Source: Begonia masoniana
Lineage: Eukaryota; Streptophyta; Magnoliopsida; Cucurbitales; Begoniaceae
Assembly: GCA_022432975.1 (NCBI GenBank)
Contig: CM039509.1
Coordinates: 24,335,432 to 24,399,431, forward strand
Direction: 5' to 3'
Length of the DNA: 64,000 bases
Part shown: one piece after another, positions 1-11,419 of the stretch
Layout of the letters: each line of letters starts with the position of its first letter
Position numbering within the stretch: position 1 is the first letter of the stretch
Notes under the pieces: generated by a model
The model's input: only the letters and a program-made list of their open reading frames with translations
What the model was told of the DNA's origin: nothing
The model's database searches: none
Made by a program: the position numbers and the translations under genes

Positions 1-1250
1 AAGGCATGAACGACCTGATCAAATTTAAGATTTTTTGCTCAAGAATACGACATATACACATTTACTCTATTTAATAAGCAACGATCAAATGTGTAATGAA
101 ATAAGATTGTAACGCCTCCGAACCCACCCCGGCTCGGTGCGCTACTTGGCTCACTCTACCCCGATGAAAACGACGTTTAAAATAATTTTTATAAACCCCA
201 AACTATACAAATCGGACACAGCGAAATTTAAAGCTAAGTCTCCTGAAGCTCTCTTATGTCATACCTAGCTGCCTAGACTCACTAATTTCCCTTAATCCTA
301 ACCGTTAAGTACCACGGCGTCCTCCTCGAAAATTTTGACAAAGTAACGCCTGAAAATGGCGCTTCCAAAATGCTAGGTACCTGCAAATGAATCAATTCTC
401 AACCAGATCTAGAATACTCTTACTCCATTATCCACTTAATTATTCAGCATACGAAATCTCCAAATAGTAGAAAAGAGAGAAACTATAATACTAACATCCC
501 TAAGTGAAGAAAGTCCATAGTATAGGGCGGCACATCACCCTTAACTATGACTACATACAACAAATACAAATAGCTATACTATAACTGTCAAAAACATCAA
601 CAAAAAAGAGTTACGCATTCCCATCATTTCCACAAACAGACATCTACAATAAACTACCAAAATACAAAGCCCCACATCCCTTGAAGACTATGGTCGAGGC
701 GCCCCGAAAACTGCCCACACCGGCGTTCCCCGTGTGCCACCGACTGCCGCCTAATCCTGGCTCCTCATCAAGCTCACCTGTATACCTCGTCACCTACACC
801 ATAAAACACAAAACATAAGCTTAATGCTTAGCAAGTAGGGAATAACAAATGAGACCACATAATGCAATCAAACCTAACACATGCAGTTTCTAACACTCAG
901 TTGTGCTTGTTTGCTGTTCGTTGCTTTAATCATTTCATAAGCCGTGTGGATCGGGTAGCTCACATCCTATAATCGTACAGGACGGCCATTCCCAGAACCA
1001 CCATTACATATTTTAGTCGGTCATTTCATAAGTTGTGTGGATCAAGTAGGCACATATCTCATAACTGTCTAAGACGGCCACGCCTTGATTCACCAAATCA
1101 AAACGGGTTAGCTCACGTCGCATGACTGTCTAGGACGGCCAAGCACGGTTGCCATAACAACACCTGTAACGACCCCGTTCCCAGCAAGATATTGTCCGCT
1201 CCGGGGATTGGGCCGCAGCCCAATATCCTCCCCTCACGGCTTTGTTTGGC

Positions 1251-1331
1251 GAGAGCACTTCCCGGGAGGTCACCCAACCTGGAATTACTCTCGCCGAAGC
1301 CCTCTTAACTTCGGAGTTCTTATGGGATCCG
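1251..1331 (-). promoter_or_regulatory. 5S-rRNA-derived Pol III promoter segment in left Cassandra LTR
   Basis: The minus strand reads CGGATCCCAT, then AACTCCGAAGTTAAG (A-box region), GGCGAGAGTA, then GGTTGGGTGACC (C-box region) and GGGAAGTGCTC, in the order and spacing of the plant 5S rRNA internal control region. The 5' third of 5S is not recognisable, so this is a promoter derivative and not a 5S gene. Confidence 0.9.
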
Positions 1332-1919
1332 TTGTCAATTGAGCTCCAAAACGCGTCTTGCTATGTTGGGAGGGTCTCTTTACATATGTTTCATTTCCAT
1401 GTACTTCCCCAAGCGCTGTGGGATTGTGACGACCTCTCTTTACGACCTGTCACCTTCCGGCTCGCCCGCGCGGACGTACCGCCATCCGGGTTCCGGTTCG
1501 TGCAGCCATCGTACCAGTACAGATTCGGGACTTACAGATTCGGGTCATCACAATCACCCCCCCTTGGGGGCCCAACGTCCTCGTTGGCCACAATTCCGGT
1601 TGGGTACAGGCTTTGATACCATTTGTAACGACCCCATTCCCAGCAAGATATTGTCCGCTCCGGGGATTGGGCCGCAGCTCAATATCCTCCCCTCACGGCT
1701 TTGTTTGGCGAGAGCACTTCCCGGGAGGTCACCCAACCTGGAATTACTCTCGCCGAATGTAACGACCCGAGGAGGATCGTCACGTGTCATGACTTTCCTT
1801 TAAACTTATCCGTACTTTTATACCTCTGTAATCATAGTATACTTCTTTTTTTTTTTCTCAGACTTATATCATATCTCATCTTAACTTAAATTCACTGAAT
1901 AACCGCGTTTAGCTTTCAC

Positions 1920-2760
1920 TCCTGCCGATCGCTAAACGACAAACATCTAGTTGTTCTACCGGTCAGCACGTGCATCTCACATGATTCATTAAACATCTAT
2001 CGGCAGGCACACATATTTGCATCTGCCGACAGTCACGTGCAACTCGTGTGACCAATTAAAACACCGTTCAATTATACAACGGAAGCCACCTACATCTGCC
2101 GATGAGAGAACAATAGACGATGCTCTCATCTGCCGATGGCAAATACTCTATATCTGCCGATGACGTGGCATCACATCTTCCGGTAACTTAACTCACTACT
2201 CATACCGATCGCCAGATAACAGACATTGTCGTCATCTGCCGATGGCTTAAGACAACTACATCTTCCGACAGATTAACTCACCATCTGCCGATGATACGTC
2301 CCATGTCTGCCGATGAGGGAACCATAAGCGAGGCTCTCATCTGCCGATGGCAAATACCCCTTATCTGCCGGTGACGTCAGCCGGAAGACAAATACTCTTC
2401 CTCTTCCGATGACGTCCTCCGGAAGTCAAACTTACCCGACTCCCATCACAACTCTCCTGCCGATGACGTCAGCCGGAAGACAAATACTTTTCCTCTTCCG
2501 ATGACGTCCTCCGGAAGTCAAACTTACCCGACTCCCATCACAATCCTCCTGTCGATTTCTACACTTCAAAATAACACATCTCCTGCCGATAGACAAGTAC
2601 TTTCATCTACCGACTACTAAACATTAACCTAACATCTTCTTCTTCCGGTAGACAAGCAAACTTCATCTACCGATTTCTAAACTCCATAATAACACTCACA
2701 CCTTCCGATAGACAAATACATTTCGTCTACCGGCAGCACAAACATCATAACTTCAAACTT
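1920..2760. repeat. Cluster of about 20 CTGCCGAT-type motifs in the LTR of A
   Basis: Imperfect copies of (C/T)(T/A)NCCGAT occur every 20-60 bp, mostly CATCTGCCGATGG or CTTCCGATGACGTC, with several TGACGTC(A) bZIP-type cores. The same cluster is in the other LTR at about 9138-9980. It lies in the element-3' half of the LTR, downstream of the intron-like module. Function is unknown; a protein-binding array is plausible. Confidence 0.75.
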
Positions 2761-3074
2761 AATACCGGGACACCAACAGAATAAACCACAGATTCATTAA
2801 AACTCATACAGCGGAAGACTTAGTTAAAATCACTCATTCTATATTCTTATAATATACTCATAATCAGTATTCAAGCTAGACAAGTTCAAGCTCCATAATC
2901 ATAAGTAACATCATCCTACTTAAACTTTTATGTTCATAGTTATCATTAAAACCTTAAGAGTAAAACCAGAGGGTCATAATCGCCATCCAGCCACAGATTT
3001 CACACTGATCACCTCCAGCAACCGAGCTTAGACATTTTCATCAACTTTGAATTCCTCACCTGATATTTCTTCAC

Positions 3075-3696
3075 CTACATCATAAGGTGTAACTGTAAGC
3101 CTAAGGCTTAGTAAGGAATGCAAACTATTATGAGTTCATGAATGCATAACTTGGAGAAAAACATGCTCATAAGTCTTTTCTTTTCATGTACTTATCTTAA
3201 TCATCATTCATAATCGTATCTCGTATTCATTGTTCATAATCATCATTCGTAGACATGCTCATATTCATCATTCCTTTCATCATTCATATTCTTCATTACA
3301 TTATGTGGTTTAAGGGAGGATTTGTGCCGGTAAAGGGGGTTCGACAGTGAGTTTGATCATGGTCCCTACTGCGGGTCGTATTCATATGTCCTACTGCGGA
3401 CTGTGACATACGCCGAACCACCCCCAACCCTCACTTAACCACGTTGCATAAGTTTTATCTTCTTACCTTATTCATGAGAAAACATATTTCAAAACATTTT
3501 CATATGCTTGAGAAGTAAAACATGATGCATAACATAAATGCACTTAATCATCGAACTAAGACAGGGGAGTACATGAGAATAACAGAACCATATCCATCGA
3601 CATTTCATCAAACATATAGCAGACAATGTTCACTAAATCTAACTTAATCCTTTGATGTAGGGCCCTATTGGCCGGAAACTTAATACATTCACTTAC
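3075..3696 (-). promoter_or_regulatory. LTR intron-like module, 3' LTR copy of A
   Basis: Element-sense features: CCAG/GTAAGT (3691-3700); hairpin GGCCaatagGGCC (3661-3673); CCTACATCA (complement of 3653-3661); then CTTAC, hairpin TAAGCC-TTA-GGCTTA (3096-3110) and TGATGTAG/GTG (3072-3082), complementary to CCTACATCA over 9 bp. The interval is 622 nt. It also holds two CCTACTGCGG repeats (on the plus strand) and GATGCAT motifs shared with C. Confidence 0.6.
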
Positions 3697-4352
3697 CTGG
3701 ATCCTTAGCAACTTGAATCACTTTCTCTTCAACTTCTTCACCTAAAACATTCCACATTATAGTAGTTAAAATCAAGTCCTAAAAGTTCTAATCGAAAGTC
3801 ATCCTAGAATCTAGCAGCTAAGGTTCTCTGTGCAGTCTGAAATCCAAAACCGAAACAGCTAGATATAGCTATCGATTAAACGGGGTCGGTTATATAAAAG
3901 GTCCAGAATCGATTTAAGGGTGACATTACCAAATGAAGATAAAGAACGATAACCAACTGACTCAGCCATTGAAGAGCCCGAAAGTACAAGTTCAACTGAA
4001 AACAGAGTTCTAAATGACTACCCGGCATCTACATTGTCAAAATCTTACCTAGAATGCGGGTTATCGGAGTGGAGGCTGAAAAACCAGTTGCTGGGGAGGA
4101 AGAAGGCTCCAGAGAAGAAGGGAGTCGCCGAGAGGAAATGTCGGCTGCAGTGAGGTTTTAAATGAGATTTAAGGTTTCCATTTTCTATTTATACCTAATC
4201 CTTCAATCTTTATTACAAAATTGCCACTCAACCTAGTTTTACTCAACTTGTACTGAATTTGCCTCAACGTTAAATTTAATCATAAAGGTTAAATAAGGGT
4301 AACAATTAGAATGGTCAGAAAAATTCACCTGGCCGAAATGTCGGGTGTTACA

Positions 4353-4391
4353 TCCACCCCTCCTCAGACAAAATTTTCGTCCTCGAAAATT
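4353..4391 (-). promoter_or_regulatory. Polypurine tract and adjacent stem-loop of A
   Basis: Minus strand GAGGAGGGGTGGA directly abuts the 3' LTR: the plus-strand primer. Just before it, 4372-4391 is a perfect inverted repeat AATTTTCG-AGGA-CGAAAATT, immediately after the pol stop. D, E and F have the same hairpin with altered but still paired arms. Confidence 0.85.
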
Positions 4392-4393
4392 GG

Positions 4394-7300
4394 TCAAGCA
4401 AAGAGTTTTGGATACTTGTCCAACATATCCTGCTGTAGTTCCCATGTAGCTTCTTCAATACCATGATTCTTCCACAAAACCTTAACCAACAAGATCTCCT
4501 TATTCCTTAGAGTCTTCACTGTAGAATCCAAAATTTGTACTGGTTTCTCTTCATACACCAAATTAGGTTCAATTTCGATTTCTGTTGGTTCAACAACCTG
4601 AGTCGGATCACGTATGCATTTCCTTAGCATAGACACATGAAAGACATTGTGAACCTTTTCCAAAGATGGAGGCAAAAGTAATCTATAGGCTGTGCTACCA
4701 ATCTTAGCTAAGACAGGGAATGGTCCAATGAACCGTGGGTTAAGCTTTCCCTTCTTACCAAATCTTAAGACTCCTCTAAATGGTGAAATCTTCAGGAAAA
4801 CTTCATCGCCAACAGAAAATTCAAGATCTCTTCTTCTTTGGTCCGCATAACTCTTCTGCCGGCTTTGTGCAGTTAACATCCTTTTCCTAATGACTGTAAT
4901 CTTGTCTGACATCTGTTGTAAAATCTCTGGGCCCAATAACTTCGCTTCACCAACCTCATCCCAGTACAAAGGTGACCTACATTTCCTGCCATACAAAGCT
5001 TCATAGGGTGCCATACCAATGGTGGACTGGTAACTATTGTTGTAAGAAAACTCAATCAGAGGTAGGTGTCTACTCCATGTAGTCTGAAAGTCAAGCACAC
5101 ATGCTCTCAACATATCCTCGAGTATCTGAATGGTCCTCTCGGATTGTCCATCCGTCTGCGGGTGAAAAGCAGTGCTGAAGGATAACTTTGTGCCTAAGGT
5201 ACCTTGTAAACTTTTCCAGAATCGAGAGGTGAATCTAGGGTCACGATCAGAGACTATGGATACGGGAATCCCATGCAACCTGATAATTTCTTGGACATAA
5301 AGGTTAGCAAGTTGGTCCATCGTGTAGGTTGTCTTTACAGGTAAGAAATGAGCTGACTTTGTCATCCTATCAATCACAACCCAAATACTGTCATGTCCTT
5401 TAGTTGTTTTAGGTAAGCCTACAACAAAATCCATGGCAATGTTTTCCCACTTCCATTCGGGAATAGGTAGAGGTTGAAGGGTACCTCCTGGTCGTTGGTG
5501 CTCGGCTTTAACTTGCTGGCATACCAAGCATGATTCTACGTACTTGGCGACATCCCTCTTCATATTAGGCCACCAATAAAGTAATTTCAAGTCTCGATAC
5601 ATCTTGGTGCTACCGGGATGTATAGAAAAGGAAGACGAGTGAGCCTCGGCCAAAATCAACTTACGTAATTCTTCATCACAAGGGACATACCATCGATTCC
5701 TAAATCTCAGGATTCCATCATTGGAAAGACTAAACTCGGAGGTGGCGTCCTTCAACTTATTCATCATACTGTTATTCTCCTCGGAATCCTTCTGTTGTGA
5801 CTCTTTGATCTTTTCCAAAACCGTTGGTTGAATGGTCAAATCGGTAAGTAAGGCTGACAACTCTGGAACTAGTTCCAATTCAAACTTCTGAACTTCAGTC
5901 CTCAAGGGTGCGGACAAAACTGACACTGCGGGTTGCATTGTCTTTGACATTCTGCTCAAGGCATCGGCTACAGCATTAGCCTTACCCGGGTGGTACTTGA
6001 TTTCAAAGTCATAGTCCTTAACAAATTCTAACCAACGTCTTTGTCTCATGTTTAATTCCTTTTGGGTGAAAAGATACTTTAAACTCTTGTGGTCAGAAAA
6101 CACATCGCACTGCTGTCCATACAAATAGTGCCTCCAAATTTTTAAAGCAAAAACAACTGCAGCTAGCTCTAAATCATGAGTGGGGTAATTCTGTTCATAA
6201 CCTTTTAGCTGCCTAGAGGCATACGCCACAACTTTACCTTCTTGCATCAAAACACACCCCAAACCAATCTTGGATGCGTCACAATAAACACTAAATTTTC
6301 CTTCTTCAGTTGGGAGAGTCAATAATGGGGCTGTCGTTAACTTCTGTTTCAGTGATTGGAAGCTGTCTTCACAAGCTTCGGTCCAAGAGTACTTGAGGTC
6401 CTTCTTGGTTAAGTTGGTTAAAGGTTTAGCTATCATAGAAAATCCCTTAATGAACTTCCTATAATAACCAGCCAGACCAAGGAAACTTCGAACTTCACTG
6501 ACATTCTTTGGCTGCGGCCAGTCCTTAACGGCCTGAACCTTAGTTGGGTCTACTGATATGCCCTCAGCAGAAATGACATGACCTAAAAAGTTGACTTTAT
6601 CCAGCCAAAATTCACATTTGGACAGTTTGGCATAGAGTTGTTGCTGTTTTAAGGTTGATAACACTATTCTCAAATGTTCTGCATGGTCGGTTTCAGTCTG
6701 TGAGTATATTAAAATGTCATCTATAAACACAATTACAAACTTATCCAGGTACTCACGAAATACTCGGTTCATCAAGTCCATGAAAGCTGCAGGCGCGTTA
6801 GTCAGTCCAAATGACATCACAAGAAATTCATAATGTCCGTAGCGGGTTCTGAAGGCTGTCTTTGGTATATCTCCTTCCTTAACCTTCAGTTGGTAATAAC
6901 CCGAACGTAAGTCAATCTTTGAGAATACCTTAGCTCCTTGTAGTTGGTCAAACAGGTCATCAATCCGGGGTAAAGGATATTTATTCTTGACTGTCAGCTT
7001 ATTCAGTTCTCTGTAGTCTATACACATTCTAAGAGAACCATCTTTCTTCTTAACGAAAAGGACAGGTGCGCCCCAGGGAGAACTACTAGAACGTATAAAT
7101 CCCTTGTCAACTAATTCCTGTAGTTGGACCTTTAATTCTTTCAACTCAACAGGTGCCATTCGATAAGGGTTCTTAGACACAGGTAATGCCTCGGGGTATG
7201 TATCAATCACAAATTCTATCTCTCTATCGGGTGGTAGTCCCGGTAAATCGTCCAAGAATGCTTCAGGAAACTCTCGTACCGTAGGAATATCTTGTAGTTC

Positions 7301-8815
7301 CGCCTTATTCTTCACTCGGACATCCATTATGTTGGCTAGATAACTCAAGCAACCATTCTTCAGTAACCGTTGAGTCACTAGTGAGGATATGATTGGTATC
7401 TTACTCATCTTTGGAATAGCTTGGAAGTTATACCGATCTCCATTTGGGGGTCGGAAATCAACTAGGCCAGACCTACAACTAATCGTGGCATAATGCCTAA
7501 ATAACCAATCCATTCCTAAAATAATCTCATATCCTTTCATGTCAATCATAATCAGTTCTACATATAGCTCCTTATCTCCTAAGGACAAAACATCACCCTT
7601 CAACATTTGCTCAGAATGTAAAGACTTCCCTGATGGTAACATAACTCTATACGGTTTATCAACTGGCGAAAGTTCTAACTTATGTTTACGCACAAACAGG
7701 GTTGCTATGAATGAGTGTGTGGCTCCCGTATCAATAAGTGTATAAGCAGAAAAACCACAAACCATAATGGTACCTGATATGACCGTGTGTGGTTCAACAT
7801 CTTCATCCTCCATCATAGCATAGACTCTTGGTGCAACTCTAATTCGATTCGGGTCTGATGGCATCGGGCAGTCTCTGGCTATGTGTCCAACCTTGTCGCA
7901 TCTATAGCAACGGCCAGAGTGCAGCTTGCACTCCCCATGGTGATTCTTCTGACAGTTGGAACATAGGGGAGCCGAAGGTCGCTTTCCTCTTCCTTGGTCA
8001 TCACTTGGATTGAAGGATCTCTTAACACCTTGCTGTTGTTGTTGCTGGTTTCTGTTCTGCTGGGGTTGCCATCCCTTGTTCTGCCGTGGTGGTGGTTGAG
8101 TCTCCTTAGTGAACTTCCTTGGCTGTTCACGCTGTGCATAAGCTGTCATCTCAGCCTCCTCCAATTCCAGGGCCTTAGCCGTCACTTCGCCATAAGGTAT
8201 ATTGTGTATCCCAGAAGTCTTTACCTTCACATACAAACTCGGCTTCAGTCCTTGAACAAATTGGTAAATCTTGTCTTCATCATTCTCAACCAGTCGGGGA
8301 GCAAACCGTGACAAAGCATCGAATTTGCATATATAATCCGTCACAGAGCCAGCTTGCCGCAGGTTCATGAATTCTTTCTTCTTGCTGGCCTGAACGGTCC
8401 TATTGAAGTACTTGTCAAAGAAGGCAGTCTTAAACATATCCCAAGTCATAGTCTCTGCATTAACAGTGCTCTGAAGAGAATCCCACCAATGCCTTGCATT
8501 CAGCTCCAAATGATAGACAGCATAGGTGACTCTATCTCCTTCATCAACTTTCGCATACTTAAACATGTCCTCTACTTTTCGGATCCATTCCTCAGCATAA
8601 ATAGGGTCAGAAACTTGGCCATTGAATGTCGGGGGTCTGAGCCTGTGGAAGCGCTCACCCCCATGATCATGAGTTACATTAGAGCTGGAGTTCCCAAGCT
8701 CTTCTCTAGTAATCACTAGTTGCTCTATTTGTCGTGATTGGCGATTAACTAATTCTATTAGCTGAGCAACGGTGGTACTATCCACGTTGTCTTCCCTCTG
8801 TTGACCTCTTACCAT
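4394..8815 (-). CDS. gag-pol: Gag-Pol polyprotein of element A, intact
   Basis: One uninterrupted frame; I place the start at 8815 (MVRGQQ, conserved in C and E as MVRG) and not at the in-frame ATG at 8845, which lies within the putative leader intron. Approximate positions counted from 8845: Gag capsid region with RHWWDSL near residue 120; zinc knuckle [14 protein letters not shown] near 312; aspartic protease [10 protein letters not shown] near 370; reverse transcriptase with FIDDILIYS near 708; RNase H with YCDAS near 855; integrase HHCC zinc region near 1075 and catalytic D, D, E in DFVVGLP, SDRDPRF and SERTIQ; C-terminal chromodomain-like [14 protein letters not shown] near 1460. Length near 1470 residues is normal for a chromovirus. 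The chromodomain is expected to steer integration to heterochromatin, consistent with the nested setting. No frameshift or missing catalytic residue was seen. Confidence 0.97.
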   Translation of the reverse strand: MVRGQQREDNVDSTTVAQLIELVNRQSRQIEQLVITREELGNSSSNVTHDHGGERFHRLRPPTFNGQVSDPIYAEEWIRKVEDMFKYAKVDEGDRVTYAVYHLELNARHWWDSLQSTVNAETMTWDMFKTAFFDKYFNRTVQASKKKEFMNLRQAGSVTDYICKFDALSRFAPRLVENDEDKIYQFVQGLKPSLYVKVKTSGIHNIPYGEVTAKALELEEAEMTAYAQREQPRKFTKETQPPPRQNKGWQPQQNRNQQQQQQGVKRSFNPSDDQGRGKRPSAPLCSNCQKNHHGECKLHSGRCYRCDKVGHIARDCPMPSDPNRIRVAPRVYAMMEDEDVEPHTVISGTIMVCGFSAYTLIDTGATHSFIATLFVRKHKLELSPVDKPYRVMLPSGKSLHSEQMLKGDVLSLGDKELYVELIMIDMKGYEIILGMDWLFRHYATISCRSGLVDFRPPNGDRYNFQAIPKMSKIPIISSLVTQRLLKNGCLSYLANIMDVRVKNKAELQDIPTVREFPEAFLDDLPGLPPDREIEFVIDTYPEALPVSKNPYRMAPVELKELKVQLQELVDKGFIRSSSSPWGAPVLFVKKKDGSLRMCIDYRELNKLTVKNKYPLPRIDDLFDQLQGAKVFSKIDLRSGYYQLKVKEGDIPKTAFRTRYGHYEFLVMSFGLTNAPAAFMDLMNRVFREYLDKFVIVFIDDILIYSQTETDHAEHLRIVLSTLKQQQLYAKLSKCEFWLDKVNFLGHVISAEGISVDPTKVQAVKDWPQPKNVSEVRSFLGLAGYYRKFIKGFSMIAKPLTNLTKKDLKYSWTEACEDSFQSLKQKLTTAPLLTLPTEEGKFSVYCDASKIGLGCVLMQEGKVVAYASRQLKGYEQNYPTHDLELAAVVFALKIWRHYLYGQQCDVFSDHKSLKYLFTQKELNMRQRRWLEFVKDYDFEIKYHPGKANAVADALSRMSKTMQPAVSVLSAPLRTEVQKFELELVPELSALLTDLTIQPTVLEKIKESQQKDSEENNSMMNKLKDATSEFSLSNDGILRFRNRWYVPCDEELRKLILAEAHSSSFSIHPGSTKMYRDLKLLYWWPNMKRDVAKYVESCLVCQQVKAEHQRPGGTLQPLPIPEWKWENIAMDFVVGLPKTTKGHDSIWVVIDRMTKSAHFLPVKTTYTMDQLANLYVQEIIRLHGIPVSIVSDRDPRFTSRFWKSLQGTLGTKLSFSTAFHPQTDGQSERTIQILEDMLRACVLDFQTTWSRHLPLIEFSYNNSYQSTIGMAPYEALYGRKCRSPLYWDEVGEAKLLGPEILQQMSDKITVIRKRMLTAQSRQKSYADQRRRDLEFSVGDEVFLKISPFRGVLRFGKKGKLNPRFIGPFPVLAKIGSTAYRLLLPPSLEKVHNVFHVSMLRKCIRDPTQVVEPTEIEIEPNLVYEEKPVQILDSTVKTLRNKEILLVKVLWKNHGIEEATWELQQDMLDKYPKLFA

Positions 8816-8825
8816 CTTGAGATTC

Positions 8826-8885
8826 CTAAACAATAATAGAAACACATCTTAACATAATGACATCACTAGAATCGTAAACACTTAC
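8826..8885 (-). promoter_or_regulatory. Short leader intron-like segment before gag of A
   Basis: Minus strand: CAACAACT/GTAAGTGTTTACG at the upstream end and TTTCTATTATTGTTTAG/G at the downstream end, 60 nt, ending 10 nt before the gag ATG. B, C, D and E have the same arrangement at the same place. It is shorter than typical plant introns, so splicing is only a hypothesis. Confidence 0.55.
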
Positions 8886-8959
8886 AGTTGTTGGAGAGTA
8901 CTCAGGTGGCAATCTGTGCTGGAAGGCAGTCTACAGAACCGATTTTAGAACCTGGTTTA

Positions 8960-8971
8960 GCTCTGATACCA
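8960..8971 (-). promoter_or_regulatory. Primer binding site of A
   Basis: Minus strand TGGTATCAGAGC, complementary to the 3' end of initiator-Met tRNA, starts 4 nt after the end of the 5' LTR. Confidence 0.95.
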
Positions 8972-10298
8972 TAATTGTAACGACCCGAGGAGGATCGTCA
9001 CGTGTCATGACTTTCCTTTAAACTTATCCGTACTTTTATACCTCTGTAATCATAGTATACTTCTTTTTTTTTTTTTCTCAGACTTATATCATATCTCATC
9101 TTAACTTAAATTCACTGAATAACCGCGTTTAGCTTTCACTCCTGCCGATCGCTAAACGACAAACATCTAGTTGTTCTACCGGTCAGCACGTGCATCTCAC
9201 ATGATTCATTAAACATCTATCGGCAGGCACACATATTTGCATCTGCCGACAGTCACGTGCAACTCGTGTGACCAATTAAAACACCGTTCAATTATACAAC
9301 GGAAGCCACCTACATCTGCCGATGAGAGAACAATAGACGATGCTCTCATCTGCCGATGGCAAATACTCTATATCTGCCGATGACGTGGCATCACATCTTC
9401 TGGTAACTTAACTCACTACTCATACCGATCGCCAGATAACAGACATTGTCGTCATCTGCCGATGGCTTAAGACAACTACATCTTCCGACAGATTAACTCA
9501 CCATCTGCCGATGATACGTCCCATGTCTGCCGATGAGGGAACCATAAGCGAGGCTCTCATCTGCCGATGGCAAATACCCCTTATCTGCCGGTGACGTCAG
9601 CCGGAAGACAAATACTCTTCCTCTTCCGATGACGTCCTCCGGAAGTCAAACTTACCCGACTCCCATCACAACTCTCCTGTCCTGCCGATGACGTCAGCCG
9701 GAAGACAAATACTTTTCCTCTTCCGATGACGTCCTCCGGAAGTCAAACTTACCCGACTCCCATCACAATCCTCCTGTCGATTTCTACACTTCAAAATAAC
9801 ACATCTCCTGCCGATAGACAAGTACTTTCATCTACCGACTACTAAACATTAACCTAACATCTTCTTCTTCCGGTAGACAAGCAAACTTCATCTACCGATT
9901 TCTAAACTCCATAATAACACTCACACCTTCCGATAGACAAATACATTTCGTCTACCGGCAGCACAAACATCATAACTTCAAACTTAATACCGGGACACCA
10001 ACAGAATAAACCACAGATTCATTAAAACTCATACAGCGGAAGACTTAGTTAAAATCACTCATTCTATATTCTTATAATATACTCATAATCAGTATTCAAG
10101 CTAGACAAGTTCAAGCTCCATAATCATAAGTAACATCATCCTACTTAACTTTTATGTTCATAGTTATCATTAAAACCTTAAGAGTAAAACCATAGGGTCA
10201 TAATCGCCATCCAGCCACAGATTTCACACTGATCACCTCCAGCAACCGAGCTTAGACATTTTCATCAACTTTGAATTCCTCACCTGATATTTCTTCAC

Positions 10299-10920
10299 CT
10301 ACATCATAAGGTGTAACTGTAAGCCTAAGGCTTAGTAAGGAATGCAAACTATTATGAGTTCATGAATGCATAACTTGGAGAAAAACATGCTCATAAGTCT
10401 TTTCTTTTCATGTACTTATCTTAATCATCATTCATAATCGTATCTCGTATTCATTGTTCATAATCATCATTCGTAGACATGCTCATATTCATCATTCCTT
10501 TCATCATTCATATTCTTCATTACATTATGTGGTTTAAGGGAGGATTTGTGCCGGTAAAGGGGGTTCGACAGTGAGTTTGATCATGGTCCCTACTGCGGGT
10601 CGTATTCATATGTCCTACTGCGGACTGTGACATACGCCGAACCACCCCCAACCCTCACTTAACCACGTTGCATAAGTTTTATCTTCTTACCTTATTCATG
10701 AGAAAACATATTTCAAAACATTTTCATATGCTTGAGAAGTAAAACATGATGCATAACATAAATGCACTTAATCATCGAACTAAGACAGGGGAGTACATGA
10801 GAATAACAGAACCATATCCATCGACATTTCATCAAACATATAGCAGACAATGTTCACTAAATCTAACTTAATCCTTTGATGTAGGGCCCTATTGGCCGGA
10901 AACTTAATACATTCACTTAC
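10299..10920 (-). promoter_or_regulatory. LTR intron-like module, 5' LTR copy of A
   Basis: This is the copy that would be transcribed into the leader: donor CCAG/GTAAGT at 10915-10924, CCTACATCA strand (10877-10885), hairpin at 10320-10334, acceptor TGATGTAG/GTG at 10296-10306; 622 nt. The inherited LTR still carries the segment, so genomic RNA used for reverse transcription must be unspliced. Confidence 0.6.
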
Positions 10921-11408
10921 CTGGATCCTTAGCAACTTGAATCACTTTCTCTTCAACTTCTTCACCTAAAACATTCCACATTATAGTAGTTAAAATCAAG
11001 TCCTAAAAGTTCTAATCGAAAGTCATCCTAGAATCTAGCAGCTAAGGTTCTCTGTGCAGTCTGAAATCCAAAACCGAAACAGCTAGATATAGCTATCGAT
11101 TAAACGGGGTCGGTTATATAAAAGGTCCAGAATCGATTTAAGGGTGACATTACCAAATGAAGATAAAGAACGATAACCAACTGACTCAGCCATTGAAGAG
11201 CCCGAAAGTACAAGTTCAACTGAAAACAGAGTTCTAAATGACTACCTGGCATCTACATTGTCAAAATCTTACCTAGAATGCGGGTTATCGGAGTGGAGGC
11301 TGAAAGACCAGTTGCTGGGGAGGAAGAAGGCTCCAGAGAAGAAGGGAGTCGCCGAGAGGAAATGTCGGCTGCAGTGAGGTTTTAAATGAGATTTAAGGTT
11401 TCCATTTT

Positions 11409-11419
11409 CTATTTATACC
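11409..11419 (-). promoter_or_regulatory. TATA box of element A
   Basis: Minus strand GGTATAAATAG about 160 bp inside the 5' LTR. This implies a short U3 and a long R-U5 that includes the intron-like module. Confidence 0.7.

Larger units (their letters stand above)
1758..4352 (-). repeat. 3' LTR of element A
   Basis: Begins TGTAACACCCGACATTTCGG and ends GGGTCGTTACA in element sense. It matches the 5' LTR base for base apart from the few differences listed under element A. It contains a TATA-like GGTATAAATAG (4185-4195), the intron-like module (3075-3696) and a CTGCCGAT-motif cluster (about 1920-2760). Confidence 0.96.

Noticed and set aside
1251..1331. Genuine 5S rRNA gene
   Set aside because: Only the internal promoter part of 5S is present, it lies within a repeated LTR, and the element has TSD, primer site and polypurine tract; it is Cassandra.
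1339..1803. 154-residue frame across Cassandra
   Set aside because: Spans LTR, internal domain and the start of element A; a chance frame over the 5S-like block.
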